Source: an uncultured Sphingobacteriia bacterium (GTDB lineage Bacteria > Bacteroidota > Bacteroidia > Chitinophagales > Chitinophagaceae). From it: 9,423 nt of DNA. Positions 6,705 through 9,423 of the stretch are shown piece after piece. The position numbers were made by a program, and so were the translations under genes. The number at the start of each line of letters is the position of its first letter. Within the stretch, counting starts at the first letter, position 1. Under the pieces are notes generated by a model. The model had not been told where the DNA came from. It made no database searches and saw only the letters and a list, made by a program, of their open reading frames with translations. The DNA lies in the NCBI GenBank assembly GCA_945957225.1, contig CAMFKK010000062.1, forward strand, positions 1 through 9,423. Direction: 5' to 3'.

Positions 6705-7154
6705 TTATCCCAATAGGGTTTTCACTGCCGCTGAAATAGCTTTGCCCTCAGCTTTTCCAGCCAATTGCTTGCTGGCAACACCCATTACTTTACCCATGTC
6801 TTTTGCACCAACAGCACCGGTTTGTGCAATAATGGCTTTTAAAGCAGCTTCTAATTCCTCTGCGCTCATTTGTTGTGGCAGGAATTTTTCAATCACGGCA
6901 ATCTCTTCTGATTCCTTGGCAGCCAAGTCTGGTCTATTTTGTGTTTGATAAATTTCTAGAGAATCCTTTCTAGACTTTACCAGTTTTTGCAACAATTTGA
7001 TTTCTGTATCAGCATTAATTTCTCCGTTGGCACCAGGCTCGGTTTTAGCCTTGATAATTTCTGCTTTTATGGCCCTCAAGCCACGTAAAAGCGGTTCGTT
7101 CTTAGACTTCATGGCGTCCTTCATCTGGTCCATTACCTGTGTTTCTAAACTCAT
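6705..7154 (-). CDS. GatB/YqeY domain-containing protein
   Basis: This is a 149-residue soluble, helical protein of the YqeY family, which resembles the tail domain of the GatB subunit of tRNA-dependent amidotransferase. Family landmarks are the N-terminal helix with LLRGLRAIKAEIIKAKTE (22-39), KLVKSRKDSLEIY (57-69), the central IEKFLPQQMSAEELE (88-102), KDMGKVMG (118-125) and the C-terminal GKAEGKAISAAVK (133-145). Length and motif order are normal for the stand-alone protein. The GatB tail contacts tRNA, but the function of free YqeY is not firmly known, so any tRNA-related role is inference. The gene lies between gldC (10 bases upstream) and the cvpA-type gene (8 bases downstream), forming a tight three-gene group. 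Confidence 0.93.
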   Translation of the reverse strand: MSLETQVMDQMKDAMKSKNEPLLRGLRAIKAEIIKAKTEPGANGEINADTEIKLLQKLVKSRKDSLEIYQTQNRPDLAAKESEEIAVIEKFLPQQMSAEELEAALKAIIAQTGAVGAKDMGKVMGVASKQLAGKAEGKAISAAVKTLLG

Positions 7155-7164
7155 ATACGCTGTT

Positions 7165-7509
7165 TTATTTGTTCTCTTTTAATTGAATGTCTCTGAATTT
7201 TTTGTAGAAATCCTTGGCATAGGCTTTCATTTCTTCTACCAAAACAGTTTGTTGGGTAGCACGCTGAAAGGTATCGGCCATTCCCATAAATGTTTGGTAA
7301 TAAAAATCAGCCATCTCGTCTACCATCATATCCTTGGTCCAGAGGTCAATCCTCAAGGCTGATTTGTCTTGGGCGTCCCAAAAAGCCACCATCATAGACT
7401 TGGCTGGCTGCATGGCATCGGCGGTAGAATCAGAAGCTGACCAATTAATCTGATCAGGCACTTTGTTTTCATCTAAATGAATATCAATGGAAATGGTTGA
7501 TTTGTGCAT
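7165..7509 (-). CDS. gldC: Gliding motility protein GldC
   Basis: This 114-residue protein has no signal peptide and matches GldC in length and in conserved segments: STISIDIHLDENKVPDQINW (4-23), the hallmark LRIDLWTKDMMVDEM (52-66), FYYQTF (69-74) and MADTFQRAT (77-85). In Flavobacterium johnsoniae gldC lies next to gldB, and loss of GldC reduces but does not abolish gliding. Its biochemical role is unknown. Here gldB is not next to it. The gene follows the glycosyltransferase by 51 bases and precedes the yqeY-type gene by 10. GldC occurs in many Bacteroidota, including non-motile ones, so it does not by itself prove that the organism glides. Confidence 0.92.
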   Translation of the reverse strand: MHKSTISIDIHLDENKVPDQINWSASDSTADAMQPAKSMMVAFWDAQDKSALRIDLWTKDMMVDEMADFYYQTFMGMADTFQRATQQTVLVEEMKAYAKDFYKKFRDIQLKENK

Positions 7510-7532
7510 ATTGCTTTTTTTAAATACTGGCG

Positions 7533-7540
7533 CAAAACTA
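7533..7540 (-). promoter_or_regulatory. Candidate -7 element for gldC-yqeY-cvpA
   Basis: The minus strand reads TAGTTTTG in the 51-base gap before gldC, an exact TAnnTTTG match placed 23 bases before the start codon. The nearest TTG lies only 12 bases upstream, too close for a normal -33 element. It is a plausible internal promoter separating gldC from the glycosyltransferase gene, but the evidence is a single short motif. Confidence 0.3.
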
Positions 7541-7560
7541 CGTTTTCTGTTCCAAGTGGT

Positions 7561-8685
7561 TTATTTGGCTATGGCAAGGATCTTTTCCCAAACTAGATCC
7601 GCGGTTTGGTCCCAACTAAAGACATCGGCCCTGGCCAAACCCTGTTCTATTTGAAAATTCCTAAGCTTCTCATCTTTATACAGCAGGAGCATTTGTTGGG
7701 CAATGGCATCGGGATCATTGGGGTCGGCATAGAGTGCAGCATCTGCTCCTACTTCGGGCATGCTGCTGGTATTGCTGGCAATCACGGGCACGCCAGACTG
7801 CATGGCTTCTACAATGGGCATACCAAATCCTTCAAAAAAACTAGGATAAACCAAGGCATAGGCCGATGCGCTAATTCGGGTTAACTGCGTTTCTTCTAAA
7901 GCCCCTAATAAGACTAAATCTTCCCGGTATTTATAGGTCTTGATTTTTTCTAATAAATCTTGATATTGCCAGGCCATTCTACCTGCCACCAATAATTTCA
8001 TATTGCTTTTCTGCCATTTTTTAAAGAGCGAAAAGGCTTTTAACAGGTTGAGTAAATTTTTTCTGGGATGAACACCGCCAACAAATAAAAAATATTCTCT
8101 GCCATCAGAAAAGCTATCCTTAACCTGTGATTTCTCTTCCCAACTAATTGGCTGGAAACCCTTACGTGCAGCGGGATACAGGGTACTGATTTTATTGGCC
8201 GCTTTTGGAAAATGCTTGATCAAATCCTGCTTAGAAAAATTAGAAACAGTAAGAATACTTGCTGCCTTTTTAATAAAACTAGGGGTGAACCATTTATAAT
8301 ACAAGTACTGGTGCCAAGCAATGGATTTGGGATAATGTATATAAGCTAAGTCATGCACCATCAAAATTTGTGGTATGCTAGAACTAGTGCTGCAAAATCC
8401 ATAAGGATTGACCCATACATCTGGTTTGTATTTGCTAAGTGCTGCAGGCGCCGCAATATTGTACCAATAAAAAAAGCTGGCAGGATGTCTGGCTGGGGGG
8501 CCTACTACAATGGGTGTACAGTTGGGTGCAAACAAAAAACTTTGATCAAAGGGTCTATCAAAAACCAACAGAAATTCATGCTCCGGATATTTGATAGCTA
8601 AGCGGCTAAACACCTCCTGCACAAACCATCCATAGCCTTCCATTTGACCCTTCTGAAGAAATATTGCATTCACCGCTATGCGCAT
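7561..8685 (-). CDS. Glycosyltransferase, GT4 family (GT-B fold)
   Basis: This 374-residue retaining GT-B glycosyltransferase lacks membrane segments. It transfers a sugar from a nucleotide donor, probably during surface polysaccharide, lipopolysaccharide or glycoprotein glycan assembly at the cytoplasmic face. The N-terminal acceptor domain (about 1-185) contains MVHDLAYIHYP (109-119) and TVSNFSKQDL (146-155). The C-terminal donor domain begins near FLFVGGVHPRKNLLNLLKAF (199-218), whose Arg/Lys bind the donor phosphate. It carries the EX7E motif at 285-293 (EGFGMPIVE), followed by GVPVIASNTSSMPEVGADAA (298-317). The donor sugar and acceptor cannot be told from sequence, though this subgroup is often annotated as mannosyltransferase-like. 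The start lies 9 bases after the stop of the dehydrogenase gene, implying co-transcription despite unrelated function. No other glycan genes are visible here, so it is not part of a visible polysaccharide cluster. Confidence 0.95.
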   Translation of the reverse strand: MRIAVNAIFLQKGQMEGYGWFVQEVFSRLAIKYPEHEFLLVFDRPFDQSFLFAPNCTPIVVGPPARHPASFFYWYNIAAPAALSKYKPDVWVNPYGFCSTSSSIPQILMVHDLAYIHYPKSIAWHQYLYYKWFTPSFIKKAASILTVSNFSKQDLIKHFPKAANKISTLYPAARKGFQPISWEEKSQVKDSFSDGREYFLFVGGVHPRKNLLNLLKAFSLFKKWQKSNMKLLVAGRMAWQYQDLLEKIKTYKYREDLVLLGALEETQLTRISASAYALVYPSFFEGFGMPIVEAMQSGVPVIASNTSSMPEVGADAALYADPNDPDAIAQQMLLLYKDEKLRNFQIEQGLARADVFSWDQTADLVWEKILAIAK

Positions 8686-8694
8686 GGAGCAAAG

Positions 8695-9423
8695 CTAGGC
8701 TTTTGGAGGATATTCATAAAACCCCTTCCCAGTCTTCTTCCCCAACTGCCCATCGGCTACTTTCTGCGCTTGAATTGGCGATGGTTTTAGCCTTTCTGGT
8801 TGACCCAGTGCATCATATACAATTTGACTAACCCCATAATTAATGTCCATGCCAATTAAATCCATGAGCTGAAAGGGTCCCATTTTAAACCCTGTTGCGG
8901 TTAAAATCTTGTCTATACTGGCAGGATCAAGATCCTCCCCATTTTCCTTTGCCGCAGCCATTAGCCACATAGATTCTAAATAATAATGTCTGGCTACCCT
9001 ATTTACAATAAAACCTGGCGCGTCTTTACAAACCACAGCAGTCTTACCCATTTTTTGACAAATGTCTTGGAGTAGGGTCATCACTTTTTCATTGGTATCA
9101 GCTCCCTGAACCAGTTCTACCAGTTTCATCACCGGGGCGGGATTGAAAAAATGCATACCCACAAACCTAGAAGGGTGTTCTAAGTGTTGGGCTATTTGAT
9201 CAATAGAAATAGAGGAAGTATTACTTGCCAAAATAGTATTGATGGGGTTGATCTCTTCCAATGAACGGAACAGGTCTGTCTTTGCAATTAATTTTTCAAT
9301 AATGGCTTCAATAATCAAGTCTGCCTGACATTCTTGTAATTGAGTTGTGAACCTAATCTGGGATTGAAAACGCTCAAGGTCTTCTTGGTTAATCTTCTTT
9401 TTAGCTAAGAGGGTATCCCCTGT
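8695..9423 (-). CDS. 3-hydroxyacyl-CoA dehydrogenase (N-terminus outside window)
   Basis: The reading frame stays open to the right edge, so the true start lies outside. A TTG codon at 9318 is internal, not a start. The 242 visible residues (numbered from the edge) cover most of an NAD-dependent L-3-hydroxyacyl-CoA dehydrogenase, which interconverts 3-hydroxyacyl-CoA and 3-oxoacyl-CoA. The Rossmann domain contributes ADLIIEAIIEKL (34-45) and TILASNTSSISI (63-74). The catalytic pair is His91 and Glu103 in GMHFFNPAPVMKLVELV (89-105), and KDAPGFIVNRV (133-143) carries the conserved Asn141. The C-terminal domain ends with GKKTGKGFYEYPP (228-240). Compared with single-domain Hbd/HADH proteins of about 280 residues, roughly 40 residues are missing, including the GxGxxG nucleotide loop. 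It may serve fatty acid beta-oxidation, butyryl-CoA metabolism or phenylacetate breakdown; nothing visible decides between these. The glycosyltransferase gene follows by 9 bases. Confidence 0.93.
   Translation of the reverse strand, partial: TGDTLLAKKKINQEDLERFQSQIRFTTQLQECQADLIIEAIIEKLIAKTDLFRSLEEINPINTILASNTSSISIDQIAQHLEHPSRFVGMHFFNPAPVMKLVELVQGADTNEKVMTLLQDICQKMGKTAVVCKDAPGFIVNRVARHYYLESMWLMAAAKENGEDLDPASIDKILTATGFKMGPFQLMDLIGMDINYGVSQIVYDALGQPERLKPSPIQAQKVADGQLGKKTGKGFYEYPPKA

Noticed and set aside
7606..7884. Plus-strand open frame of 92 codons
   Set aside because: It lies wholly antisense to the glycosyltransferase gene, which has all its family motifs. The predicted peptide shows no recognisable domain and there is no promoter evidence.
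9316..9318. TTG as the start of the dehydrogenase gene
   Set aside because: The frame is open for 35 more codons to the window edge and those codons read as normal family sequence, so this Leu is internal.

Overview
The window reads as chromosomal DNA from a member of the Bacteroidota, most likely near the Chitinophagaceae. This rests on a GldC-type gliding protein, a PorG-like (DUF6089) type IX secretion barrel, the gene order nadK - porG-like - uppS - bamA, AT-rich gaps, and a few TAnnTTTG-like -7 elements typical of this phylum's promoters. The family placement is inference. All twelve genes lie on the minus strand, so transcription runs from high to low coordinates. Gene density is high: the longest gap is 151 bases, and no stretch over 300 bases lacks a gene. 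I see no RNA gene, CRISPR array, insertion sequence or prophage gene.

In transcription order, the right part (about 9423-6163) holds a 3-hydroxyacyl-CoA dehydrogenase that is cut at the window edge, a GT4-type glycosyltransferase, gldC, a YqeY-family protein and a CvpA-family membrane protein. Gaps of 9, 51, 10 and 8 bases suggest one or two transcription units: acyl-CoA metabolism plus glycan synthesis, then gldC-yqeY-cvpA.

A 151-base gap with a weak candidate promoter separates these from the left part. There an alpha/beta hydrolase is followed by a CBS-domain protein, a short BamA/TamA-family outer membrane protein whose start overlaps the CBS gene by 8 bases, NAD kinase (nadK) and the PorG-like barrel. 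A compact hairpin with a T-run follows the porG-like gene. Then come isoprenyl transferase (uppS) and the first 77 codons of bamA.

The left part is largely an envelope-building cluster. UppS makes the lipid carrier for peptidoglycan and surface glycans. BamA inserts outer membrane barrels. The PorG-like protein is probably an outer-membrane anchor of the type IX secretion and gliding apparatus. The extra Omp85-family protein has no assigned role. I found no convincing undescribed system. The points most worth a second look are the porG assignment, the second Omp85 protein coupled to a CBS/ACT-like regulator, and the terminator/promoter split ahead of uppS-bamA.
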